The notes beneath the pieces were generated by a model, which ran no database searches, was not told the origin of the DNA, and saw only the letters and a list, made by a program, of their open reading frames with translations. A stretch of 64,000 bases of DNA, taken from positions 1 to 64,000 of the forward strand of contig NZ_JAFFQD010000010.1 in assembly GCF_016918565.1 (NCBI RefSeq). Reading direction: 5' to 3'. The DNA is from Desulfogranum marinum. Its GTDB lineage: Bacteria > Desulfobacterota > Desulfobulbia > Desulfobulbales > Desulfobulbaceae. The position numbers and the translations under genes are program-made. Shown here in pieces: positions 44,491 through 53,646 of this stretch (position 1 is the first letter of the stretch; every line of letters starts with the position of its first letter).

Positions 44491-47432
44491 AGCATCTCCT
44501 CCAAATAGTCAAACGGACCGGGGTCAAGCAGCAGCAACTCAGCCGCCACGCCGTCTCCATTGTCATCAACGGCAGCGGCTGCCGGTACCAGCCGATCTTC
44601 AAGGTTCATGCTGGTGCCGCGATAGAAACGATCCACATCTACACCGACAACGCCTTTGACTTGCTGCGCCACATTAATTATTTCAGAGCGAGCTACAATT
44701 TGGCCGAAGTCACGATTATCAAAGGAAAAGGCCTGCCGCAGTGCCTTCTCAACATCCGCCACCACACTATCAAGCTCATGATCCGGATGTCGCTTGATGT
44801 TGAGCGCCAGCTTGAAATAGGCCACGTTATAGGACGCAGCATCGCATGCTACAAAGGGATCGCTGTTCTTCTTGAGTGAATTAAGCAGGCTGTTGATGGT
44901 CGGACTACCAGCCTCAAGCTGAACGCCATTGGTACCGGCCACGCTGATAAAAACAGTGCTGATCCCGCGTATGGGCAGCACGCCGGCCTGGGCCTTGGCA
45001 ATGCCGGTATAGGCACGGGCAAAATCTTCGTAGTCCAGCAAAGAGACAGCCCTGCCAAGGGTTCGCACCCCCAGCGGCATGTTAAGGCGAGCATCGTCAA
45101 GTGATTCGGCATTCACGCCGCCACTGGAAGCCCTTGGGTTAGTGACCTCTTTGAGCCCCAGGGGACGAGTCAGCAATTGGCTCAACTGACCGGATTTGAG
45201 ATTACCATCGCTGCCGATACCCTTACGATAGATGGCACGCACATTCTCCTGCCCCGTCGGGAGCCGCGTGCCATGGATGCCGTCGCCGAACTGGATCTCA
45301 CCGACGCCGTCCTCATCAACCCGTACCACATACTTACGGTCACCGGCCTCGGTGCCATACAGAGTGGAAGCCTCATGCCAGGCGATATCGTTAACCCGCA
45401 CCTCCAATGCCGCCTCACCGCCGCTTTCGTTATCCGCCCTGACATAGGTCAGCGGAGCATGTTGAAGCCTGAAGCGCTGGTGGGCCTGACGCGCTTCACC
45501 ATTACCAAGTATCTGGTGCATGGTTTCACCATGGGTTGCCCGCGCTACGTTGGCGTAAATACTGACGGTGTCGCGTTTGTAGTTATGTTGCAGGGCACTG
45601 GTGAATACAAGTGTAGAGTATGCGCCGTCCGGCACTGTCTCAAGCAAAGTCACCACTTCGCCCGCTTTTTCGCCTGCTGTGGTTTCACCGCTGAGTATGA
45701 ACATGTGGCCAGGCTGCAATTCCTGCACATTGCGATTTACCCGTACAGAGCTGTCTTTGACATCGGTAACAATGGGGGTCTCAGCTAAAGTCACCTGCTC
45801 ACTGTGCGCAAACACAGCTGTCTCGCGTATTTTTTCATTGAACAGTTCTCGCAGGTTCTCACCTTTGAGCACCAATCGCGTTGTCTTACCAGTGAGGGTG
45901 AAACTTGCTCGGGAGTCCTCAGCGACAGTGGAGACTTGGTACAACTCCTGGTACTCGGGCACAGAGAGTACCAGCCAGCTGTCCGGCACGATCTGCGAAT
46001 AGGTGTTATCCAGATGCAGCGTATGGGTATTTCGCGGATAGAGCCTCGACTGAGGAATGATCTGTTTACTCTGCCCCGGATAGGCCCAAGAGAGTGTGAT
46101 CACCGCGTTGCCGGTATTTTCATAATACTCCAGAGTGATGTCATATTTCTCGTTGGCGTTGAGGGTAATAGTACCGCTGTCTTCGGTGGCGCCATGAATG
46201 CTCCAGTTGTTGATGACCAAGACGCCATTAACCCACAAACGCACTCCATCATCAGACAATGTATAAAAAGTGTACTCACCAGTTGCAGGTGCCTGTACCC
46301 ACCCTGTCCAGCGTACCGAGAAGGTCCAGTTAACAATCGAAGGATCGGGTGAGCCGCTTCCCCAATCAAAATTCACGGTACTGTCAATGCGACTCAGCAC
46401 CCGCTCGGATAAATCTTTATCATTGTAATACACACCATAGAGGCCAGTGCCGGTGGCACCATTGGTGGGTGGGTCGGAAATATCGGCAATGGTAAAACCG
46501 GGCCACTCTGTAGCAGTAATGGTGTTGGAAGGCTCCAAACCCAGATACCCGCGTTTGACCTCGTTGGTCATGATCCGCCAGTCAGGGGCATTGTGGCCGA
46601 AGAGCGAGGTACGCAAACGCAAAACATAAACTTTTGGATCAGCTGAAGGGGCGACGTAAGGAATGGTCGAGCCTACCCCCTTTTCTAATGTCACAACAGT
46701 ATGGTTGGCATTGCTGTCAATCCTCAGGTCCTGAATTCGGCGAAAATCCCAACGCTCACTACCGGTATCAGCTTCACGCTCACTGCCGACAAACAACAAC
46801 GCATCACCGACCTTGAGCTGGGTTGCGGTACCCTGCAGATAAATCACTCGCGTACCATGCACCGGCAGCATCATCTCGCTCATTCTCGGCTTAAGCAGAT
46901 TCCACTCCGGTCGGGCCTCAATCTGCTCAACCGTCTCGAATATCTGTGGTTTTTCATCCTGTCCAGGCACACTCTGTACCTTGATGCCGCTATCCAGTCT
47001 CACTTCTTCAGGCGCACCTTCGGCCTCCTCTACGGTAAAGGCCAGATAGGTCTCGGCGGCAACGCCGGGGTTAAGACGATAACCGATCAAGCGCGCCAGT
47101 TCCTGCAAGGACAACCGCTCACTGGCGCTGCGCAGAAAGGATTCGTTGACAATCCGTTCCTGGTAAAAGCTTAACACATCAGCCATCGAGGCATAAGCGT
47201 CGAGCAGGGCAATGGAGTAGTCATCCGAATCACGGGTACGCAATCGTGCCAGGGCCGGATATTCCTGAGAAGAAAGACGCGCCTGCATGGTGGCCAGCAC
47301 ATCAGCATGATCGCCAATGCGATAGGCGATGGCCGACAGACCAGGACGATTGTGGATAACTACCGGGGCCTGGCTGCCAACACCTTGACAGCAACCACAG
47401 GCGTCTTGCGGTGTGAAGTCAGTCTTACTCAT
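44487..47432 (-). CDS. gpJ-type baseplate protein carrying a PA14 domain (Afp12-like position)
   Basis: The protein has 981 residues. It opens with CGCCQGVG, then LARLRTRDSDDYSIALLDAYA, and later shows the baseplate core VRTLGRAVSLLDYEDFARAYTGIAKA, where P2 gpJ and T4 gp6 have a matching segment. Residues about 327-466 are a clear PA14 domain (GLYGVYYNDKDLSERVL, VRWTGWVQAPATGEYTFYTL, DDGVRLWVNGVLVI). PA14 domains bind carbohydrates or oligomerise in toxins and adhesins. Finding one inside a baseplate protein suggests a surface-binding baseplate. It overlaps both neighbours by 4 nt. Confidence 0.87.
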   Translation of the reverse strand: MSKTDFTPQDACGCCQGVGSQAPVVIHNRPGLSAIAYRIGDHADVLATMQARLSSQEYPALARLRTRDSDDYSIALLDAYASMADVLSFYQERIVNESFLRSASERLSLQELARLIGYRLNPGVAAETYLAFTVEEAEGAPEEVRLDSGIKVQSVPGQDEKPQIFETVEQIEARPEWNLLKPRMSEMMLPVHGTRVIYLQGTATQLKVGDALLFVGSEREADTGSERWDFRRIQDLRIDSNANHTVVTLEKGVGSTIPYVAPSADPKVYVLRLRTSLFGHNAPDWRIMTNEVKRGYLGLEPSNTITATEWPGFTIADISDPPTNGATGTGLYGVYYNDKDLSERVLSRIDSTVNFDWGSGSPDPSIVNWTFSVRWTGWVQAPATGEYTFYTLSDDGVRLWVNGVLVINNWSIHGATEDSGTITLNANEKYDITLEYYENTGNAVITLSWAYPGQSKQIIPQSRLYPRNTHTLHLDNTYSQIVPDSWLVLSVPEYQELYQVSTVAEDSRASFTLTGKTTRLVLKGENLRELFNEKIRETAVFAHSEQVTLAETPIVTDVKDSSVRVNRNVQELQPGHMFILSGETTAGEKAGEVVTLLETVPDGAYSTLVFTSALQHNYKRDTVSIYANVARATHGETMHQILGNGEARQAHQRFRLQHAPLTYVRADNESGGEAALEVRVNDIAWHEASTLYGTEAGDRKYVVRVDEDGVGEIQFGDGIHGTRLPTGQENVRAIYRKGIGSDGNLKSGQLSQLLTRPLGLKEVTNPRASSGGVNAESLDDARLNMPLGVRTLGRAVSLLDYEDFARAYTGIAKAQAGVLPIRGISTVFISVAGTNGVQLEAGSPTINSLLNSLKKNSDPFVACDAASYNVAYFKLALNIKRHPDHELDSVVADVEKALRQAFSFDNRDFGQIVARSEIINVAQQVKGVVGVDVDRFYRGTSMNLEDRLVPAAAAVDDNGDGVAAELLLLDPGPFDYLEEML

Positions 47433-50173
47433 TTGCCACCTCCCACATCAAGCCTGAACACACCACGCTCGGGGAAATTTGGATCATTGTCCAGACGGGC
47501 GATCTCAAGCCGGTCCAGGGTTAAAACCCCTTGCTCTAATGGTATTGGGTCACTGTGCATGCGCAAGCGTTTAAATGTATCGATCACCACTGAGGCCACA
47601 CCTTGTACCGACTGAGCCGCTGCATAGAGTTCGCTCAAATAGACCGGCTGACCAAAAGTAAAATTGTCGGGATGAAACATGGCTGGGCGTCCATCTTCCA
47701 ACCAGCCCTTACTGAAAATACGCATCAAGGCAGCACGTACATCCGCACGAAAATAGTCGGGTTTGACGCAAACAGTCATCTCAAGTTCCAGCGGCACATA
47801 ACGCGGACCGTCCACTTCCAGGTCATACCCTGCCATTCGGTAGGGCTCCACATGGTCAAGCATTTCCTGCTCAAACGCTGCGTCAACGGCCTGCCCTTGC
47901 AGGCGATCAGTGGTAAGAAAAACAGTATGCCAGCTCCCGGTCCAGCGGAAGGTAGCGGCAGCCTGTTGGACATCGCTATGGGCTTTGCCGACATCGGCGT
48001 AATCTTGCGGAGTGACGGCTCGTTCTTGTTTGCGGAAGGCCTGCGGTACATCGCGTTTAATCTGTTCAGCCGTTTCCGGATCAACGCCGCCCTGAGCTGG
48101 GAGTGGGTTGCTCACCCGCAGCAAGCGGGCATCATCACTCACGACATGAACGATTGACTCAAGACCGACATTGCCACTGCTGCCATTACCGATACGATAG
48201 TCGGCAGTGAACTCGGTGCCGGCATCGGGACGTTTGCCGTGATAATCATCGCCAAAGCGGATGTAGGTTTTGCCGTCATGTTCACACTCGGCCACAAATT
48301 CTTCCGCCGCGGCATCGCTGGCTAAAAGGTCTGCGCGCGGCAACCACAGGCTCTCATTACCCGAGTAGCGACCAGTGAGATTGATTTCCGGCCTGGCCCG
48401 CCTGGGGTCAGCGGCGGTCATTCGAATTGCTGCTTTCCCCTGTTCGTACATCTGGAGCTGCCCGGCTTCCAGCACCAGACGATACGCACTGTTACCGTCG
48501 GCGACCGACCAGGTTCCGTCTCCACCCTGTACGATCACCGCACCGCTGAACTGCACGCCCTGACTCTGCAGAGCCAATTGCACAGCAGAGGAATAGTTGC
48601 GTGCCTCCAGGTCGGCCAGGATAGTTGGCGTGGTTGGCATGCTCAGCAGGTGTTGCCGTTGCAGCGGCAGGGCATGGGTGAGCGGTTTTTCATCCAGTCG
48701 CGGCCGAAAACGAGGCACAATGACTGACTGGGCAGGACGGGCACAGGTGACATGGGTAGCTGTTGCTGCGGCGGCAAGCACGGCCTTGGGCACTTCACCC
48801 AACTTTTCGCTCTCAATAGTCCGTCCATGGTCAACCAACACCACATTGCCATAGGCGACACTGATCTGGTCGAGATAACTTTCACCATAATCCTGATCGG
48901 TGATGGTAGAGAGACACAGCGGGAAAGGCAGGGCGTCCTCTTTTTGCCACTGAATCTCCGTCACCGGAGTGGGATTATTATTGGGCGGCTCTACAAACAA
49001 GCCACCTGAGGGGTCTTCAGCCAATAGCACATGGCTCAATCGCACGGCCCACCGGTGGGTGCGATCGGCATCTTCGTCGTAGCCGGTGCGTGGTCCACGT
49101 TGTTCAGCAAAGATCAATACATCGCCTGCCTTGAGATTGGGGTAGTGCCCGCTTAAAGTCGCTGCTGTCGCGCCTTTGGGAAGGCAGCATTCGCGCTCAC
49201 CCCAGGTATAAAACTTCAGCTCTTCATGCTCTTGATAGAGCAGGTTTGTTTCTATGGCTTCAAACACCTCGGCACCGGCAGCCAAAGCATCAAGCCAGGC
49301 ATCGCTGTTGGGGGCGATGCGGTCGTCGAGATCGGGGGTGCTGGTTAACATGGCTGTGCCTCTTGGCAGTTCAACACCATTATCATTCACAAACACCCGC
49401 AGCCAGGAACGGGCGTTGCAGCCTTCATGTACCAGGTAGTCCATTAAACGGGCATGACGCCGTAATGAAGTACGGCGCCGTGCTGTACCAATATAGGCTT
49501 CGGTGGCCACAGCATCCTGTTGATAGGAGAGATGGTCGCCGACATAGGCCAGCAGTTCAACCAACGTAATACCCAGGTCGGCAGCATTGCGGTTGCGCCT
49601 GTCGGGCAACAGCAAACTCATCCGATCCAACATCAACCGACGAAAGCTTTGGTAATCCTTGGCCAGATAATCAAGTTGCGGCACGGCTGCCGATTCCTTT
49701 GGACAGGGGGTTTGAGCTGCGCAATCAAAATCCGACGCACACTGTACCTTGAAGAAAAATTGTAACGTTGAGAGCAGCGGGTCAAAACCGGCCGGTGGGG
49801 TATCAATCCCTGGAGCGCTGACCAAGCGCAAATCATATAAGGAAAAATCGCCCGGAAACTTGGTGCGAATCACCAGGAAATGATCTAGGGAATCAAGCTC
49901 GTCAACCAGGTCTGGTGGCTCACCTGGGGGCAAGGCCGTAGCCGGAGCGACCCAATCAATTGCAACCTCTTCGATCCGTTCGCCGCCATCGATAATAACG
50001 TTCTCTTGGTTCAAAACAGGTGGTGGCCGCAGGAACTTGAGAAACAGCGTCAGTTGCCGCATCGGATCAAGCGGCAGGCCGCTATCGTCGACTTCCACAT
50101 AGTCGAGGCCGTTGAGGGTACCGGTCAGTTTGACCACTTCGCGGCGGCGTTCATCGCAGCAGTAATATCTCAT
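47429..50173 (-). CDS. Large gpJ-type baseplate protein (Afp11-like)
   Basis: The protein has 914 residues. An N-terminal unrecognised part of about 180 residues is followed by PQLDYLAKDYQSFRRLMLDRM and LGITLVELLAYVGDHLSYQQDA, a block common to putative baseplate assembly proteins of eCIS and phage. The C-terminal half carries the J-like segment KQERAVTPQDYADVGKAHSD. It probably forms the baseplate wedge next to gp25. Start and stop overlap neighbours by 4 nt. Confidence 0.9.
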   Translation of the reverse strand: MRYYCCDERRREVVKLTGTLNGLDYVEVDDSGLPLDPMRQLTLFLKFLRPPPVLNQENVIIDGGERIEEVAIDWVAPATALPPGEPPDLVDELDSLDHFLVIRTKFPGDFSLYDLRLVSAPGIDTPPAGFDPLLSTLQFFFKVQCASDFDCAAQTPCPKESAAVPQLDYLAKDYQSFRRLMLDRMSLLLPDRRNRNAADLGITLVELLAYVGDHLSYQQDAVATEAYIGTARRRTSLRRHARLMDYLVHEGCNARSWLRVFVNDNGVELPRGTAMLTSTPDLDDRIAPNSDAWLDALAAGAEVFEAIETNLLYQEHEELKFYTWGERECCLPKGATAATLSGHYPNLKAGDVLIFAEQRGPRTGYDEDADRTHRWAVRLSHVLLAEDPSGGLFVEPPNNNPTPVTEIQWQKEDALPFPLCLSTITDQDYGESYLDQISVAYGNVVLVDHGRTIESEKLGEVPKAVLAAAATATHVTCARPAQSVIVPRFRPRLDEKPLTHALPLQRQHLLSMPTTPTILADLEARNYSSAVQLALQSQGVQFSGAVIVQGGDGTWSVADGNSAYRLVLEAGQLQMYEQGKAAIRMTAADPRRARPEINLTGRYSGNESLWLPRADLLASDAAAEEFVAECEHDGKTYIRFGDDYHGKRPDAGTEFTADYRIGNGSSGNVGLESIVHVVSDDARLLRVSNPLPAQGGVDPETAEQIKRDVPQAFRKQERAVTPQDYADVGKAHSDVQQAAATFRWTGSWHTVFLTTDRLQGQAVDAAFEQEMLDHVEPYRMAGYDLEVDGPRYVPLELEMTVCVKPDYFRADVRAALMRIFSKGWLEDGRPAMFHPDNFTFGQPVYLSELYAAAQSVQGVASVVIDTFKRLRMHSDPIPLEQGVLTLDRLEIARLDNDPNFPERGVFRLDVGGGK

Positions 50174-50538
50174 GGTGCCCCTCCTGCTACGTTGATCTCT
50201 GCCCTGGCACGAGTCTGACTACGACGCACGACGTATTGTACAGTGATCAGCAAAGCGCTCTCTTGCGCCTGCACATCAACGGCTTCGATGGTAATCAGGT
50301 CGGCCAGCCATTGTTGCAATGAACTCTGCACCAGGTACTGACTGGCAGTGGCCGCTTCCGGACTGGCAGCACCAAACAACAGTTGACGCACACCACTGCC
50401 GAAAGTGGGCCGCATGACTCTTTCGCCCGGGGCTGTGAGTAATACCTGCTCGATCAATTCACGGATATATTCATCCTCGTTACTCTGAGCTGTGCGGCCC
50501 CGTCCATCAAATTGAAAAGGATAGTCAATTCTATTCAT
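50170..50538 (-). CDS. gp25/gpW-like baseplate wedge protein (Afp9-like)
   Basis: The 122 residues begin MNRIDYPFQFDGRGRTA and contain EDEYIRELIEQVLLTAPGER and VMRPTFGSGVRQLLF, the conserved lysozyme-like gp25 core with its EPR-type loop. The wedge protein starts sheath assembly on the baseplate in T4, pyocins and eCIS. It overlaps gpJ and PAAR-like genes by 4 nt each. Confidence 0.95.
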   Translation of the reverse strand: MNRIDYPFQFDGRGRTAQSNEDEYIRELIEQVLLTAPGERVMRPTFGSGVRQLLFGAASPEAATASQYLVQSSLQQWLADLITIEAVDVQAQESALLITVQYVVRRSQTRARAEINVAGGAP

Positions 50539-50852
50539 GTCGCCAATACCCTAGTTTGTGCCACCAGCGGCAACAGTCCTGTGCCGGTCGGGGTGCAGAC
50601 TGCGGTGCTGGTCTGAACAACCACCGGCACCCCTCCTGCCATTACACGTACAGCCCCCACCACCCATTGTGCCGTGACACAGGGTGGTGCCCCGGAGCCG
50701 CTGAGCGAGCATCCACTCACAGCGTAGGGCGTGGCCAGGGTAACTACCGGTTGACCACTGACCAAAACCCGCGGGAACGGGGATAACGGTTGCGCTGGAC
50801 CGGCATGCAAGCAGGTGACGGTTGCGCCGAGATGGAGGATGGGAGCAGGCAT
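50535..50852 (-). CDS. PAAR-like spike-tip protein (Afp10-like)
   Basis: The 105 residues have PILHLGATVTCLHAGPAQPL and GQPVVTLATPYAVSGC, with further CxxxCV-like pairs and glycine-rich turns. The size and the histidine/cysteine pattern suit a PAAR-type cone that caps the VgrG spike and often binds a metal. Its place between gpV and gp25 is where the tip gene belongs. The family match is by eye and less certain than that of its neighbours. Confidence 0.75.
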   Translation of the reverse strand: MPAPILHLGATVTCLHAGPAQPLSPFPRVLVSGQPVVTLATPYAVSGCSLSGSGAPPCVTAQWVVGAVRVMAGGVPVVVQTSTAVCTPTGTGLLPLVAQTRVLAT

Positions 50853-50869
50853 ATGTCTTTATTCCCTCC

Positions 50870-51385
50870 TCAAACAATTGTGAGCGCGCCGGCGTTGATA
50901 TCCACGGTCGGCCCGGTCATGTTGATGATAGCGCCTTTGCCATTGGAGATGGTGATACCGATGTCGGTTACCGAGATCATGGCGCCGGTTGCGGTCTGCA
51001 ATTGAATGCCACCGGTGGGGCCGGGCACATCACTAATCACGACCCCGTTTTTCAACGGTGTCTGCAGGGTGATGCCGGGCACTGCCGGCGGCACGGTACG
51101 AGACAGCACCGGTACCTCCGCAGCCGTTCCCCAGTAACACCCCACCCAAATTGGATAATCCGGATTCCCCTGTTCAAATTCAACCCATACACCGGCACCG
51201 ATCAACGGCAAGGTGAACATCCCCATGTTCATGCCGGCTACCGGTACACAGGGCATGGCCCAACTGGAGAGCATCACGTTGGAAACATCCGGCACCATCA
51301 CCTGCAGACGACCTATCTGCATCGGATCGACATTGTTCACCACTGTGCCACGATATTTGCCAAAATGGAGTTGATTCTCAGTCAT
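50870..51385 (-). CDS. gpV-like spike/baseplate protein (C-terminal half of VgrG)
   Basis: The protein has 171 residues. HFGKYRGTVVNNVDPMQIGR and LQVMVPDVSNVMLSSWAMPC form the OB-fold of gp5/gpV. GVWVEFEQGNPDYPIWVGCYWG is the strand that leads to the central spike, and the C-terminus has repetitive short strands (GVVISDVPGPTGGIQLQTAT). Together with the gpD-like gene upstream it corresponds to one VgrG/Afp8. It overlaps that gene by 4 nt. Confidence 0.92.
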   Translation of the reverse strand: MTENQLHFGKYRGTVVNNVDPMQIGRLQVMVPDVSNVMLSSWAMPCVPVAGMNMGMFTLPLIGAGVWVEFEQGNPDYPIWVGCYWGTAAEVPVLSRTVPPAVPGITLQTPLKNGVVISDVPGPTGGIQLQTATGAMISVTDIGITISNGKGAIINMTGPTVDINAGALTIV

Positions 51386-52512
51386 ACAGGTACCCTCGGT
51401 GTAGTGGAAAGTAAGCCATTGCGAGCCAGGGAAAAGTTTTGCTTGTATTCGCCGCGTTCAATATTGTGGGTGACGCTTTTCACATAGTAGAGCCCGTCAA
51501 AGGCTTCGCCGGCACCTCGTACCCCGACCAGTTGTCGCGCTTTCAGCACCCGGCCATAGCGGGTGACATTGAGACTGCCTTCACCCGTTACCACATCGGA
51601 ATGACGCGAGGCATACGCCATCCCCTGCATAACCGCTCCAATGGGTGACAGCTTGGCAGTGTCATTCAAAAATTTAAGTTTGGGCGGCAGCGGTGGCACA
51701 GCGCCCAAGGGTGGATTTAAGGGAGTGATGTCGGGAATGGGGATTGGAATCGGTGCCTTAGTGGCCTGATTCTGAATGAAAACCACCGGCATTTCTTTCA
51801 ACTCCTTATCAAATTGAAAGGAGAGTGATTCAACATTGGTGAATACATCCATGTCGGTATTCAATGCCGGTTGCGGCGGACCGACCTTGATCTCCGGTCC
51901 CCAATAGGCACGAACAGTTCCAGGCACCGGTAACGGATCGATATAAAAGACATAACCTACCTCATGGGCCAACTGCGAAACATAGGCCAGATCGCTGCCT
52001 TGTTGGGTAGGAATACGCTCGATTGGAATCGGCAGGTCTTCCACCACGCTGGGTATGACCATTGGTATTACGCCAAATGCGGCGTATTTTGCGAGGATAG
52101 TCAGTACCCGTATCGCCGGCGGCATGGCTGGATAAGGGATACCATCCAGCTCGATAAAATCCATCAGCGCGGTGAGATCTTTACCTTTGACAACAAGGGT
52201 TGATTTGCCGCCATCGCTGCCGGGACGGATCTCGTGATGGGTCATAACGCCATCCATGATGACCTCGCTAATACCACCCAGGCTAACCATGATCACCACC
52301 CGCATGACAGGTATAGTGCTCCCACCGGTGAGCAGAAACAGCGTCTGCAGCGGTGACCGTTTGGAGAGTGAAAAACTGAGCTCAAAACCACTTGGCATAT
52401 CGCCGCCATTGACCTGCACCTGTACCTTCTCCAGCGCATCAATCGCCGCCCGTGGAGCTGGGACGGGTATCGCCGGCCCGATAAACAGATTGAGTTCAAT
52501 AGCGTTAGCCAT
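51382..52512 (-). CDS. gpD-like hub protein (N-terminal half of VgrG, Afp8-like)
   Basis: Start ATG 52512 (GGGAGAG upstream) gives 376 residues; a frame to 52560 is longer but lacks a site. VVKGKDLTALMDFIELDG, ILAKYAAFGVIPMVIP and SDLAYVSQLAHEVGYVFYI are gpD/gp27-type hub segments, and the C-terminus DGLYYVKSVTHNIERGEYKQ is characteristic. It forms the trimeric hub under the spike. It overlaps the LysM gene upstream by 8 nt and the gpV gene by 4 nt. Confidence 0.92.
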   Translation of the reverse strand: MANAIELNLFIGPAIPVPAPRAAIDALEKVQVQVNGGDMPSGFELSFSLSKRSPLQTLFLLTGGSTIPVMRVVIMVSLGGISEVIMDGVMTHHEIRPGSDGGKSTLVVKGKDLTALMDFIELDGIPYPAMPPAIRVLTILAKYAAFGVIPMVIPSVVEDLPIPIERIPTQQGSDLAYVSQLAHEVGYVFYIDPLPVPGTVRAYWGPEIKVGPPQPALNTDMDVFTNVESLSFQFDKELKEMPVVFIQNQATKAPIPIPIPDITPLNPPLGAVPPLPPKLKFLNDTAKLSPIGAVMQGMAYASRHSDVVTGEGSLNVTRYGRVLKARQLVGVRGAGEAFDGLYYVKSVTHNIERGEYKQNFSLARNGLLSTTPRVPV

Positions 52513-52870
52513 CGCTCTCCCCCGGTACCCCTTCAGGCAACGTAATCGCGACCCTGTCACCAGTAATTTCGGTCAACTCGTCGGGCCGCATGACCCCATT
52601 GGCATCACACAGGCGCCAATAAAGTTCAGGATCACCCAGGTATTGCGCCGCCAGATTGTCGACCCGATCACCTTCAACCACTGTATGTTCCTGAATCACG
52701 GCAAAGCGCTCTGGTGAAGGCACAAGACGACGTTTGAGATAGGCGATCGGTTCCTGGTTACTCTGCGCAAGGGTCGTGATCGACACGCCGTGGTAACGAC
52801 TATTTTCCGGAAACTTGGATATATTCAGCACTCCTGCATCGAGCAGGGCTTTTAACGGATCATTCATCAC
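52505..52870 (-). CDS. LysM-domain tube-initiator/hub-associated protein
   Basis: The 121 residues have a C-terminal LysM fold, HTVVEGDRVDNLAAQYLGDP followed by YWRLCDANGVMRP. In contractile systems a short LysM protein (gp53-like) locks the hub. It overlaps the tube protein upstream by 4 nt and gpD downstream by 8 nt, so its stoichiometry may be coupled to theirs. Confidence 0.85.
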   Translation of the reverse strand: MMNDPLKALLDAGVLNISKFPENSRYHGVSITTLAQSNQEPIAYLKRRLVPSPERFAVIQEHTVVEGDRVDNLAAQYLGDPELYWRLCDANGVMRPDELTEITGDRVAITLPEGVPGESDG

Positions 52871-53520
52871 AACCCCTCCAGACCCAAGCTATTGAGAGTG
52901 GCGCTGCCAACTGTGCCGGCCAGTGCCTCTTTATTTTTCAGGTAACTCATAAACAGGCTGCCACCTCGGTGCTTGAAACCGAGGTCATTCACCGACAATA
53001 CCCTGAAACCGAGATTGATCTTGGCCCGAAGCGGATTAAGCGATGTATCAAAGGCCTCTTCGGTGATGGAAAACTCGGTTATCCGTACAGGGACGGCGCG
53101 GTGCTTGCTCCACACAAACAGGCTGAGCGGCGCTTCCATCGGCACGATCTCCAGCACTCCCCTGCCCGCCTGTTCATGATTGTTTTGCAGAGCCTCGCTC
53201 GTCGGATAGAGCAGGGTCTCCAGAGCAGCCAACTGCCCGTGGATACCGTTATCGACAATGTTTTGATGCTGGTCAGGAAACTCCAATTGATCCGTGGCAT
53301 CGATCTCGGCTTCCAGTTTAATGGTCTCAACCGGTGAGCTCTTCAGGCGCAAGGCCTCTGCGCGATCAGTGCCTTCACTATAAGACTGCACCTGAAACGT
53401 TCTGGTCAGGGTATCCGGATTGTATTGCAAGGAGATGATGCGAATCACCTTACCGCTGTCCGGTTCCATAATGACGATACCGCCTTTTAGGAGGTTGGGT
53501 GAATTTGGAAAAGAGCTCAT
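52867..53520 (-). CDS. CIS tube protein with LysM-like region (Afp7-like)
   Basis: The 217 residues carry the family block IRIISLQYNPDTLTRTFQVQ and LKLEAEIDATDQLE near the start, and later LSLFVWSKHRAVPVRITEFS with a closing GFRVLSVNDLG. This type lines the tube-baseplate junction. It starts after GGAGG near 53523, the first gene after a 126-nt gap that separates it from the DUF4157 gene. Confidence 0.9.
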   Translation of the reverse strand: MSSFPNSPNLLKGGIVIMEPDSGKVIRIISLQYNPDTLTRTFQVQSYSEGTDRAEALRLKSSPVETIKLEAEIDATDQLEFPDQHQNIVDNGIHGQLAALETLLYPTSEALQNNHEQAGRGVLEIVPMEAPLSLFVWSKHRAVPVRITEFSITEEAFDTSLNPLRAKINLGFRVLSVNDLGFKHRGGSLFMSYLKNKEALAGTVGSATLNSLGLEGL

Positions 53521-53646
53521 TTTCCTCCCTGTATCTGCTTAACTTTGTTGACTATTATTGCCACCCATTCTGATTACCGACATGATAAAAATGAATTTTC
53601 ACGACCATTGTACTCACTCTTCTGTCGTGAGTGTTTTTTGGTTCCT
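53521..53646. other. 126-nt gap inside the eCIS cluster with a hairpin
   Basis: ACTCAC (53612-53617) pairs with GTGAGT (53627-53632), and a T run follows on the plus strand. On the coding minus strand the T run precedes the stem, so it is not a terminator for the DUF4157 gene. The gap may hold a promoter for the downstream baseplate genes. Confidence 0.45.

Noticed and set aside
50822-51487. 221-codon plus-strand open frame opposite gpV
   Set aside because: It crosses two genuine minus-strand genes and has a His/Arg-rich composition typical of an antisense shadow.
53612-53640. Terminator between the DUF4157 gene and the tube-protein gene
   Set aside because: The T run is on the plus strand, opposite to the direction of the genes.
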